A stretch of DNA of 64,000 bases, from the NCBI RefSeq assembly GCF_010728325.1, contig NZ_AP022570.1, positions 3,658,001-3,722,000 of the forward strand. Reading direction: 5' to 3'. Position numbers and translations under genes: made by a program. The stretch is from Mycolicibacterium poriferae. GTDB taxonomy: Bacteria; Actinomycetota; Actinomycetes; Mycobacteriales; Mycobacteriaceae. Positions within the stretch are counted from its first letter, which is position 1, and each line of letters starts with the position of its first letter. A model generated the notes under the pieces. That model did no database searches, had not been told where the DNA came from, and was given only the letters and a program-made list of their open reading frames with translations. Positions 1 to 9,519 of the stretch are shown in pieces.

Positions 1-1266
1 GCGCCGGAACTTCACCGCGTTACCGATCAGGTTCTGCCAGAGCATCGCCAGCAACGTGGGATCGCCCTTGACCGTCGGCAACCCGGACACGGGGCGCTCG
101 ATCACGGCGCCGGATTCCTCGATCGAGGTCGACAGATTGCCCAGCGCACTGTCCAAGGTGGCGTCGAGGCTGACCTCGATCTCGGTGGCGTTGAGGCGAC
201 CGACCCGGGAGAAGGTCAACAGATCGTTGATGAGCACCTGCATGCGCTTGGCGCCGTCGACGGCGAACGCGATGTACTCCACACCCCGCTCGTCGAGCTT
301 GTCCCCGTACCGCTTCTCCAACAGTTGGCAGAACGACGTCACCTTGCGCAACGGCTCCTGCAGGTCGTGGGAGGCGACGTAGGCGAACTGCTCGAGTTCG
401 GCGTTGGACCGCCGCAACTCCTCGGCGTGCGAATCCAGCGCGTCGGTGGCTGCCCGGGACGCCTCGAGTTCGTCGACGATGCGTTGACGCATGTTGTCCA
501 CGTCCACCGCGATGGCGCGGATGTCCCGGGGTCCCCGGGGCACGATCCGCTCCCCGAAGTTGCCTTCGGCGACCCGCCTGCACGCCTCGGCCAGGGCTGT
601 GAGCGGGCGGACCAGCGCCCGGCGTAACAACACCGCCAGCAACAGCACCGTCACCGCGAATGCGACGAGCATCGCCGCCAGGACGGCGTTGCGCCAGGAG
701 CGGATCTGGTTCAACTCGGCGATACCGTCGGTGCGGGCCTGCTCCAGCCGTTCGTTCTGCACGTCGAAAAGGCCGCGCAGACGGTCGAACTCGACCTTGC
801 CCCGTTCGGCGGCTGCCGGCGCGAAGGTCTGCGGCGCGCCCGGGTCGACCGCTGCGATGACCGGTTCGGCGTAGTTGGTGCGCCACGAGCCGGCGGCCAG
901 TTCGATCGCGTCGAGGTCGTCGAGCAGGTCCGGGCGGTCCTGTTCGAGCTGGCGCAATTCGGCCGACGCCTGTTGCTCGGTGCGCCGTCCCGCGAAGTAG
1001 GGTTCGAGGAACCGGGGGTCCGCGGCGATGACGTAGCCACGTACGGCGGTCTCCTGGTCGCGCAGCGCAGCCTGCATCTGGTAGGCCGCGACGCGCGACG
1101 GTTGGATCTTGCCGATGAGTTCTCCCGACACCGCGTCGGTGCGGTTCAGAAGTACGGCGACGGTGACGCCGGCGATCAGGACGACCACACCCATCACCGA
1201 CAGCACCAGGAACTGCCAGCCCTGCACGGTGAGGTGGCGCGGTCCGCGCCGCTGCGGGTCGGTCAC
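1..1266 (-). CDS. CHASE3-type sensor histidine kinase, C-terminus cut by window edge
   Basis: The reading frame is open from a GTG at 1266 to the left edge (422 codons), so the ATPase end is missing. It shows an N-terminal membrane helix (about residues 15-36), a periplasmic CHASE3-like segment, and a second membrane helix near residue 195. A HAMP-like stretch follows, then a HisKA dimerisation region with the phosphoacceptor context FAYVASHDLQEPLR. The start of the HATPase domain (N-box sequence LIGNAVKF) is at the edge. The GTG overlaps the stop of the upstream gene (GTGA, 1263-1266), so the two are translationally coupled and probably form a two-component pair. The family usually phosphorylates a partner receiver; the receiver-phosphatase encoded next door is the obvious candidate. 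The stimulus is unknown. Confidence 0.85.
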   Translation of the reverse strand, partial: MTDPQRRGPRHLTVQGWQFLVLSVMGVVVLIAGVTVAVLLNRTDAVSGELIGKIQPSRVAAYQMQAALRDQETAVRGYVIAADPRFLEPYFAGRRTEQQASAELRQLEQDRPDLLDDLDAIELAAGSWRTNYAEPVIAAVDPGAPQTFAPAAAERGKVEFDRLRGLFDVQNERLEQARTDGIAELNQIRSWRNAVLAAMLVAFAVTVLLLAVLLRRALVRPLTALAEACRRVAEGNFGERIVPRGPRDIRAIAVDVDNMRQRIVDELEASRAATDALDSHAEELRRSNAELEQFAYVASHDLQEPLRKVTSFCQLLEKRYGDKLDERGVEYIAFAVDGAKRMQVLINDLLTFSRVGRLNATEIEVSLDATLDSALGNLSTSIEESGAVIERPVSGLPTVKGDPTLLAMLWQNLIGNAVKFRR

Positions 1267-2468
1267 GCGTTCACCGTCCGCTCCACCCGGACGACGGCGA
1301 TGTCGTCGGCGATTCCGCCGTGGGCCTGCGCCCTGGACTCGACTGCGTCAATGAGCGCGTCGACGAACTCGGGGCCGGGCAACGCGGCCAGCGAACGCGC
1401 GATCTCGAGCAGCCCGGCTTCGCCGAGACGCTCGTTGCCGCGGCCGCTGTGCCCCTCGAACAAACCGTCGGTCAGCAGCACCAGTCCGCAGCCCGCACGC
1501 AGGTCGATCTGCTGTGGTGGCCAGTCGCCGGCGCGCAGCCCGAGCGCGGGCCCGCCGGGCGGCTCCACCCATTCCACCGAACCCTCGCCGTGCATCAACA
1601 TGCCGGGGTGCCCGGCCCGGACCGCCGTGATCGTGGTGCCCTCGGGGGGAATCGCCAGGCTCAGCACTGTCGCGAAGATACCCTTGCCGGCCCGTTCGGC
1701 CCGCAGGATCCGCTCCAACTGCCGCATCCGGTCAGCACCGCGCAGGCCGGCGAAAGTCAGCGTCCGCCAGGCGATTCGCAACGCGACGCCCAGCGCTGCC
1801 TCGTCCGGACCGTGTCCGGCCACATCGCCGATCATGACGTGCACAGTGCGGTCGGGGGTCTGCACGAAGTCGTAGAAGTCGCCGCCGAGCAAGGCATTCT
1901 CCCGGCTCGGCCGGTACTGGGTGACGATGTTCACGCCGGGCTCATCCAGCAACAACGGCGACGGGAGCAGACCGCGCTCCAGCCGCGCGTTCTCCCGTGC
2001 CCGCATCTCGCTGGCATGCAGGTCGACCGCTGTGAGCTCGGCGCGTTTGCGTTCGATCGCGTACAGCACCGCGCGGCGCAGCATCTCCGGGTCGACCCGC
2101 CCCTTGACCAGATAGTCCTGCGCGCCGGAGGCGACGGCCGAGACCCCGAAGTGCTCGTCGTTGAGACCGGTCAGCACCACCACGGGAATTCCCGGGTCCT
2201 GTCGGCCGATCCGGGCCAGTCCGTCGATCCCGTCGGTGTCGTGCAGATGCAGGTCCAACAGGATGCAGTCGGGTCGGGCGGCCGAGATCTCACGCTCGGC
2301 GTCGGCCATGGACGGCGCCCAGGTCACGTCCATGTCGACGCCGGCGTCGGCGATCAACTCCTCGACGATGATCGCGTCGGCGCGGTCGTCTTCGACCAGC
2401 AACAACGTCAACGGGTCGCCGCCGTGCGGGACGCGGCCGGGTCCCGGCGCTTCGGTGGGTCCACTCAT
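1263..2468 (-). CDS. Response regulator fused to SpoIIE/PP2C-like Ser/Thr phosphatase
   Basis: This 401-residue protein joins an N-terminal receiver domain (about residues 20-140) to a C-terminal SpoIIE-type phosphatase domain (about 180-400). Receiver landmarks are the acidic pair E26/D27/D28, phosphoacceptor D72, T100 and K122. Phosphatase metal ligands are visible in GGDFYD (near 195-200) and GDVAGHG (near 214-220), with later LLTDG and ADDIAVV motifs. Such RsbU/RssB-like proteins dephosphorylate anti-anti-sigma factors and so control sigma-factor partner switching. No anti-sigma gene is in view, so the target is unknown. It overlaps the downstream histidine kinase by a GTGA junction, which suggests that kinase controls its receiver. 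Confidence 0.9.
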   Translation of the reverse strand: MSGPTEAPGPGRVPHGGDPLTLLLVEDDRADAIIVEELIADAGVDMDVTWAPSMADAEREISAARPDCILLDLHLHDTDGIDGLARIGRQDPGIPVVVLTGLNDEHFGVSAVASGAQDYLVKGRVDPEMLRRAVLYAIERKRAELTAVDLHASEMRARENARLERGLLPSPLLLDEPGVNIVTQYRPSRENALLGGDFYDFVQTPDRTVHVMIGDVAGHGPDEAALGVALRIAWRTLTFAGLRGADRMRQLERILRAERAGKGIFATVLSLAIPPEGTTITAVRAGHPGMLMHGEGSVEWVEPPGGPALGLRAGDWPPQQIDLRAGCGLVLLTDGLFEGHSGRGNERLGEAGLLEIARSLAALPGPEFVDALIDAVESRAQAHGGIADDIAVVRVERTVNA

Positions 2469-2677
2469 GTCACGGACCGGTGTGCGATTGGCAATTCACC
2501 GAGGATACCCGGGCGCCGGGGCCGTCGAGACGGTGTGTCGGCCACGGCGTTGCGCACCGTGCGGGCGGTGCTGCCGCTGGTAATCTGCGAGCGGTCGCCG
2601 GTGTGATCGGGGGAGCCGGCCGGAGCCATCCGATCGGGCGGTGATGCCCGCCGAACATCGCCCAGCAAGCCTGAATT

Positions 2678-2711
2678 GCCGACCCCGCAGAATCGCCGAC
2701 ACCGCAGAGTC
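2678..2711. repeat. 17-bp tandem duplication upstream of the acyltransferase
   Basis: Two adjacent 17-bp units, GCCGACCCCGCAGAATC and GCCGACACCGCAGAGTC, differ at two positions and end 10 bp before the ATG at 2722. The rest of the 253-bp gap (2469-2721) shows no gene. The units could be a duplicated regulatory site or a replication slippage product. Confidence 0.7.
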
Positions 2712-2721
2712 CTGAGCCGAA

Positions 2722-3930
2722 ATGAGTCGTGTGCGCACCGGAGAGATCAGAGCGTTGTCCGGCCTGCGCATCGTCGCAGCGCTGTGGGTGGTGCTCTTCC
2801 ATTTCCGGCCCCTGCTCGAGCAGGCGTCGCCACCCTGGAGTGATGCGCTGGCACCGGTGCTCGACGCCGGCGCACAGGGCGTGGACCTGTTCTTCATCCT
2901 CAGCGGTTTCGTGTTGACGTGGAATTACCTGGACCGGATGGGGGAGTCCTGGTCGACGCGCAGCACGCTGCGGTTCCTGTGGCTGCGCCTCGCACGGGTG
3001 TGGCCGGTCTACCTCGTGACGATGCACCTGGCTGCCGCCTGGATCGTCTTCACGCTCTACGTGGGCGACTTCCCGTCCCCGGCCGCCGAGGACCTCACCG
3101 CCATCAGCTGGATCCGACAGGTGCTGCTGGTGCAGTTGTGGTTCGAGCCGTTCTTCGACGGGTCGAGCTGGGACGGCCCGGCATGGTCGATCAGCGCCGA
3201 ATGGCTGGCCTATCTGCTGTTCGGTGCACTGGTGCTGGTGGTGTTCCGGATCGCGGCGGCCACCCGTGCGCGCGGGCTTCTGGTGCTGGCGGTGCTGGCA
3301 TCCCTGCCGCCGACGCTGTTCCTGCTCGCCAGCGGTGTCTTCTACACCCCGTGGAGCTGGCTGCCGCGGATCGTGATGCAGTTCATCGCCGGCGCCCTGG
3401 CCTGTGCAGCCGTGCGCAAGCTGCACGTGTCCGACAGATCCCGGCAGACCGCGGGGGTGGCGGCGCTGCTGCTGGGTGGGGTGATCATCGGCGGGTTGTA
3501 TCTGCTCGACGGTGTCCCGCCGGAGTTGATCTACGACGCAGGCGGCCTGGTCGATGTGCTGTTCGTCCCGCTGGTCGTCGCACTGGCGCTCGGCGCAGGC
3601 ACGCTGCCGGCGGCGCTGTCCACCCGCACCATGGTCTATCTGGGCCACATCTCGTTCAGCCTGTACATGGTCCACGAGATCGTGCACACCGCGTGGAATT
3701 GGGTTGCCGCTCAGTACGAGATCACCCTGTCGCCCAGCTGGGGGGCCAAGCTCGTCTTCGTCGGGCTGATCGCGCTCTCGGGGCTCTTGGCGGCAGCGCT
3801 CTACCACCTGGTCGAGGAGCCGGCGCGGCACTGGATGAGACGCATGTTGGACTCCGGGCCCAAGCAAGCGGACCGTCCCGCCGAGCCACCGCAGAGCCGT
3901 CTGCACCCGGTCGAGGCGCGCGCGGGGTGA
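2722..3930 (+). CDS. Acyltransferase-3 family integral membrane protein (OafA-like)
   Basis: A 402-residue polytopic protein with about ten hydrophobic segments. The N-terminal signature RALSGLRIVAALWVVLFHF contains the conserved His (H27) of the acyltransferase-3 family, which O-acylates sugars of surface polysaccharides or glycolipids using acyl-CoA. It ends with a basic cytoplasmic tail. It lacks the C-terminal SGNH domain found fused in many OafA-type proteins, but a separate SGNH hydrolase is encoded 62 bp downstream on the same strand, so the two may work together. The acceptor is unknown. Confidence 0.85.
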   Translation: MSRVRTGEIRALSGLRIVAALWVVLFHFRPLLEQASPPWSDALAPVLDAGAQGVDLFFILSGFVLTWNYLDRMGESWSTRSTLRFLWLRLARVWPVYLVTMHLAAAWIVFTLYVGDFPSPAAEDLTAISWIRQVLLVQLWFEPFFDGSSWDGPAWSISAEWLAYLLFGALVLVVFRIAAATRARGLLVLAVLASLPPTLFLLASGVFYTPWSWLPRIVMQFIAGALACAAVRKLHVSDRSRQTAGVAALLLGGVIIGGLYLLDGVPPELIYDAGGLVDVLFVPLVVALALGAGTLPAALSTRTMVYLGHISFSLYMVHEIVHTAWNWVAAQYEITLSPSWGAKLVFVGLIALSGLLAAALYHLVEEPARHWMRRMLDSGPKQADRPAEPPQSRLHPVEARAG

Positions 3931-3992
3931 CGTTTCGAACACACGGCGCGTCGACGAACCGGACCTGCGCGGCTGCCGCCTAGCATGGTCCG

Positions 3993-4691
3993 GTGAGTCG
4001 GCTTCTGACCTTCGCGCTCTGCGTCGCCGTCGTCCTCGGCGCCTTCACCGCCCATACCGCGGACGCCGGACGCCTCCGGCACCTCGACGTCCAGCCGCTG
4101 GACTATGCGGTGAATCGGATTGCGGTGATCGGCGATTCCTACACCACCGGAAGCGACCAGGGCGGCAACGGACCTCAGGGGTGGGCGCCGCAGGCGTGGC
4201 GGGCGCTGACAGAGCACGGCATCGCGGTCACGCCGACGGTCGCCGCCGAAGGTGGTGCGGGCTTCTGCACCAGGGGCAACCGCGGGGGCGTTTTCGAAGA
4301 CCTGACCGTGCGCGCGGTCAAGCCCACCGACGTCCTCGTGGTGTTCTACGGCTCGCGCAACGACATGGACGTCGAGCCGACCCGGCTGTCGGTGGCGATG
4401 TACGGCACGTTGAGCCTGGCTCGCCAGATCGCGCGGTCGGCGCGGCTGCTGGTGATCGGGCCGCCGTGGCCGACGGCCGATCCACCGGCAAAGATCTTGC
4501 GCGTGCGGGATGTGCTCAGCTATCAGGCGGAGCTCGCCGGTGCGACGTTCGTCGACCCCATCGCGGCTGGGTGGTTCGTCGGACGGCCCGAGCTGATCGG
4601 CGCTGACGGGGTCCACCCCACCGACGCCGGCCACACCTACATGGCCGAGAAGATCGCGCCGCTGATCGCCGCCAAGTTGCACCCGTACTGA
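3993..4691 (+). CDS. Secreted SGNH/GDSL-family hydrolase
   Basis: A 232-residue protein with an N-terminal hydrophobic signal (about residues 1-26). It carries the block-I motif GDSY (nucleophile S49) and the block-V pair D205/H208 in GADGVHP, so it looks catalytically intact. The family hydrolyses or transfers acyl esters. Translation starts at GTG 3993; a TAGCAT hexamer (3981-3986) lies 6 nt upstream, so the mRNA is probably leaderless. It follows an acyltransferase-3 gene lacking an SGNH domain, which suggests acetyl-ester handling on a cell-envelope glycan. The substrate cannot be read from sequence. Confidence 0.8.
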   Translation: MSRLLTFALCVAVVLGAFTAHTADAGRLRHLDVQPLDYAVNRIAVIGDSYTTGSDQGGNGPQGWAPQAWRALTEHGIAVTPTVAAEGGAGFCTRGNRGGVFEDLTVRAVKPTDVLVVFYGSRNDMDVEPTRLSVAMYGTLSLARQIARSARLLVIGPPWPTADPPAKILRVRDVLSYQAELAGATFVDPIAAGWFVGRPELIGADGVHPTDAGHTYMAEKIAPLIAAKLHPY

Positions 4692-4700
4692 GACGCATGC

Positions 4701-4748
4701 CGGACAGGGCACCCGGGCTGGCGTGGCCAGCACCGGATGCCCTGTCCG
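4701..4748. terminator. Bidirectional hairpin terminator between SGNH hydrolase and katG
   Basis: CGGACAGGGCA (4701-4711) pairs perfectly with TGCCCTGTCCG (4738-4748). A second inner stem, GCTGGC/GCCAGC, lies within the loop. It sits between convergent genes and has no T-tract, as is usual for mycobacterial intrinsic terminators. Confidence 0.8.
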
Positions 4749-4768
4749 ACTGAGCGGGATCGCCTAGG

Positions 4769-6985
<2,217 letters not shown>

Positions 6986-7021
6986 GGTATTTCCTTTCGG
7001 GAGTGGTGAATCGGACTGTGA

Positions 7022-7468
7022 TCACGGTTGTGATCCCACGTTGTGGGCGGTGCAGGCCGGACAGATGCCCCAGTAGACGACCTCGGCTTCGTCGACGACG
7101 AAACCGTCCAGTGCGCCGTCCGGGTCTGAGGGAATGAGACAGGGCGCCTCGCCGACGGCGCAATCCACGTCGGCGATGACGCCGCAGGAGCGGCACACCA
7201 TGTGGTGGTGGTTGTCGCCGACCCGGGATTCGTACCGCGCCGGCGAGCCGCTCGGCTGGATCTTGCGGAGCAGACCGACGCCGGTCAACGCCGCCAGAAC
7301 GTCGTACACGGCCTGCCGGGACACCTCGGGCAGAGCCTGCCGGACCACCCCCACAATGGTGTCGGTGTCGGCGTGCGGATGCTCTGCGACGGCAGCCAGG
7401 ACAGCCAGCCTCGGACGGGTCACCCGCAGCTCCGCGTTGCGAAGCAGGCCGGCCGCGTCCGAGGTCAC
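7022..7468 (-). CDS. furA: Fur-family peroxide-responsive repressor FurA
   Basis: A 148-residue Fur-family regulator with an N-terminal winged helix (about residues 1-80) and a C-terminal metal/dimerisation domain. It carries H87-H89 and two CxxC pairs (C92/C95, C136/C139). Its place immediately upstream of katG identifies it as FurA, which represses its own promoter and katG and releases them on oxidation. The GTG start lies 6 nt after a TACAAC hexamer, so the transcript should be leaderless, as described for mycobacterial furA. Confidence 0.95.
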   Translation of the reverse strand: MTSDAAGLLRNAELRVTRPRLAVLAAVAEHPHADTDTIVGVVRQALPEVSRQAVYDVLAALTGVGLLRKIQPSGSPARYESRVGDNHHHMVCRSCGVIADVDCAVGEAPCLIPSDPDGALDGFVVDEAEVVYWGICPACTAHNVGSQP

Positions 7469-7474
7469 ACGAAA

Positions 7475-7503
7475 GTTGTACGACCTTTTTTGGACTCAGT
7501 CAA
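7475..7503 (-). promoter_or_regulatory. furA promoter and likely FurA box
   Basis: On the minus strand TTGACT (7498-7503) is followed by a 17-bp spacer and TACAAC (7475-7480), and the GTG of furA begins 6 nt further on. The spacer is AT-rich with a TCCAAAAAAGG core, closely resembling the known mycobacterial pfurA region where FurA binds over the -35. Autoregulation is inferred from this similarity. Confidence 0.8.
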
Positions 7504-7537
7504 GTATTTACTCGAATTGCTTACCAGTTCGGCCTGT

Positions 7538-7543
7538 TAGGGT
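7538..7543 (+). promoter_or_regulatory. -10 element for the Dabb protein gene
   Basis: TAGGGT at 7538-7543 lies exactly 6 nt before the GTG at 7550, implying a leaderless mRNA. This promoter is back to back with the furA promoter in an 81-bp gap, so FurA binding could affect both. Confidence 0.55.
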
Positions 7544-7549
7544 GCGCCG

Positions 7550-7843
7550 GTGATTCGCAACGTGGTGCTGGCCAAGCTGACAGCGGGGTACGACCGTGCG
7601 GAGGTCGAGCAGATCCAACAGTGCCTGGCCGAGTTGAACCTCCCGGGAACGCGGGATTTCACGATCGGAACCGACATCGGTCTGCGCGATGGAAACTGGG
7701 ATTTCGTGATCGTCGCGGACTTCGACGACGTCGCGGCGTACCGGAGCTACGACGAGGACGCCGAACACAACCGGCTGCGGGCGCGACTGGCCCCTTGGAT
7801 CGAGCAGATCGCGCGCGCCCAGTTCGAGATTCCCGACGCCTGA
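7550..7843 (+). CDS. Dabb (stress-responsive alpha/beta barrel) domain protein
   Basis: A 97-residue cytoplasmic protein matching the Dabb fold: N-terminal MIRNVVLAKL strand, a central amphipathic helix, then the WDFVIVADF strand and the typical Y-x-x-Y-x-x-D-x-x-H stretch. Members include stress-induced plant proteins and small heme- or polyketide-related enzymes, so function cannot be set from family alone. It is transcribed divergently from furA-katG, which hints at an oxidative-stress link, but this is only positional. Confidence 0.75.
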   Translation: MIRNVVLAKLTAGYDRAEVEQIQQCLAELNLPGTRDFTIGTDIGLRDGNWDFVIVADFDDVAAYRSYDEDAEHNRLRARLAPWIEQIARAQFEIPDA

Positions 7844-7891
7844 GTCGCACACTTCGCAGCCGCGCCCCTGCCTTCGCCATGTCGACAAGCT

Positions 7892-8635
7892 CTATGTCGG
7901 CCGGGCGTAGCGTTGCGCGAAGCGGCTCATGATGACCGTCGGATGCCGTACATCACGCTGCCGCGCATCGGCTTTGAGTGACTCTGCGGTCTCCGGGGCG
8001 AAGTAGCCGTGGTCCTTGTACACGTCGATGCGGGTGCAGATGCCCTCGACGTCGAGTTCCGGGTGGAACTGGGTGGCGTAGACGTTGGCACCGACCCGGA
8101 ACGCCTGCACCGGGCACGCCGGGGAACTCGCGAGACGGATGACATGGCGGGGCAGCTGCGACGCCGCCTCCTTGTGCCCACCGAACGCCTCGAACGAGTC
8201 CGGCAGCCCGGCGAACAGCGCATCGTCGCGGCCGGCGTCGGTCAGCTCGACCGTGACCGCCCCGACGGGCTCGCTGTGCGCACGGTCCACCACCGCACCG
8301 ACCGCTCTTCCCACGGTGCCGACGCCGTAACAGCATCCCAGGAACGGAAAGTCATCGGCGATCACTTCCGCCAGCAGCCGGGCCAGCTCGGCTTCGACCC
8401 GACGTTGGGTTTCTGACTTGGTCTCGGGGTCGTCGCTGACGTTGTACGGCCCGCCGCCGAGGATGATGCCCGACCAGTGCCCCAGCTCGACCTCGCCGAG
8501 CGGGCGGTGGGTCAGCCGAACGCGGCGCAGGCCGGCTTCGTCCAGACCGGTGAACCGCATCATCGCCTGGTACTCGTCGTCGGCGGCCTCGTCTTCGCCG
8601 CGGATCGACAACAGGAGGAACGGGGCGTCGGCCAC
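7892..8635 (-). CDS. Class I glutamine amidotransferase-like protein
   Basis: About 247 residues from the GTG at 8635; the frame is open to 8680, but that would overlap the divergent gene. It carries the GATase-1 signature: oxyanion-loop GGGPYNVSD, nucleophile C102 in LGCCYGVG, and H191/E193 in QFHPEL, so the triad is complete. The conserved neighbourhood resembles stand-alone GMP-synthase-like glutaminase domains. Such proteins often act as gamma-glutamyl hydrolases or donate ammonia to an unknown partner. It is divergent from the MenC-like gene. The start codon is uncertain, with no clear ribosome-binding site. Confidence 0.8.
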   Translation of the reverse strand: MADAPFLLLSIRGEDEAADDEYQAMMRFTGLDEAGLRRVRLTHRPLGEVELGHWSGIILGGGPYNVSDDPETKSETQRRVEAELARLLAEVIADDFPFLGCCYGVGTVGRAVGAVVDRAHSEPVGAVTVELTDAGRDDALFAGLPDSFEAFGGHKEAASQLPRHVIRLASSPACPVQAFRVGANVYATQFHPELDVEGICTRIDVYKDHGYFAPETAESLKADARQRDVRHPTVIMSRFAQRYARPT

Positions 8636-8670
8636 CGGCCAAGAGTAGCCACGGGTTAGCTTGTCGGTCA

Positions 8671-9453
8671 GTGAGAACACTCATCGATTTCGACGACGCC
8701 CCGGTGATCGCGGTGCCGACCGCGGCCGGCCCGCGCTACGCGGTGCTGGTCGAAGGGCCCCAGGGCTGGGGTGAGTTCAGCCCGCCGCCCGACGCCGACG
8801 ACGCTCTCGCGGCGCGGTGGTTGACCGCGGCGATGGAACCGAGCACTGTCGGCTGGCCCGACGCGGTGCGCGGCCGGGTTCCCGTCGACGACGGGGCGAG
8901 GCGGCTCTCCGTCGCAGCCGGCGACGTCGACGCGGCGGTCGCCCGCATCGGCGATCTGCGCGCCGGCGCCATCGAGGTCGTGCTGCTGGAGTGCCGAGAT
9001 CCCGTCGATGCCAGGTCCGTTCGACACCGCGTCGACGTCCCGATCGCGGTGGACGCGGCGCTGTTGCTTGCCGATCCGCAGTGCGCCGACATCGCCATCT
9101 TGCGCTGCGGCCCGTCCGGCGGGGTCCGCCGGGCGATGCGCCGCGCGGAGCGCCTGGACCTGCCCGCGCTGGTGGACTTCACCGGCACCACCAGCATCGG
9201 ATTGGCCGCCGATGTGGCGTTGGCCGCGGCGCTGCCCCAGCTGCCATTCGCGTGCGGCCCCGTGCCCGGTTGGCTCGCTGAGGCCGACGTGGTGTCCGAG
9301 GCGAGGTCGCTGATTCCCAGAGACGGTCATCTGCCCGCCGCACCGATGCCGGCAGGACCCGATCCGGTGCGGCTGCAACGGTTCGCCGTCACCGATGCGG
9401 AGACTGTCGCACACTGGCGGGGGCTTCTGCGGCGAGCCGCAGCAATGCTGTAG
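8671..9453 (+). CDS. Degenerate MenC-like (o-succinylbenzoate synthase/enolase superfamily) protein
   Basis: A 260-residue protein recognisable as MenC-related by its N-terminal GPQGWGEFSP motif and the C-terminal SIGLAADVALAAALPQLPFAC stretch, written here across residues about 170-190. The catalytic parts of the barrel are missing. There is no KxK motif, the DxN and ExP metal-ligand strands are gone, the ADE strand reads AVDAAL, and the second catalytic Lys is replaced in AILRCGPSGG. It is about 65 residues shorter than actinobacterial MenC as I remember it. It is therefore unlikely to make o-succinylbenzoate and may be structural, regulatory or decaying. Start GTG 8671 follows a TAGCTT hexamer by 8 nt. 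Its stop codon lies in a 24-bp tandem repeat. Confidence 0.7.
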   Translation: MRTLIDFDDAPVIAVPTAAGPRYAVLVEGPQGWGEFSPPPDADDALAARWLTAAMEPSTVGWPDAVRGRVPVDDGARRLSVAAGDVDAAVARIGDLRAGAIEVVLLECRDPVDARSVRHRVDVPIAVDAALLLADPQCADIAILRCGPSGGVRRAMRRAERLDLPALVDFTGTTSIGLAADVALAAALPQLPFACGPVPGWLAEADVVSEARSLIPRDGHLPAAPMPAGPDPVRLQRFAVTDAETVAHWRGLLRRAAAML

Positions 9454-9498
9454 CGGCGAGCCGCAGCAATGCTGTAGCGGCGAGCCGCAGCAATGCTG
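9430..9498. repeat. Three tandem 24-bp units spanning the MenC-like stop codon
   Basis: The unit CGGCGAGCCGCAGCAATGCTGTAG occurs at 9430-9453 and 9454-9477, and as 21 of 24 bases at 9478-9498. Unit 1 encodes the last residues and TAG stop of the MenC-like gene; the others are untranslated copies of it. The last unit also forms an 8-bp inverted repeat, CCGCAGCA/TGCTGCGG. The array fills the 66-bp gap before the convergent isocitrate lyase stop and may act as a terminator. Confidence 0.9.
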
Positions 9499-9519
9499 CG
9501 GGCCGGCTGCGGTCCCTGC

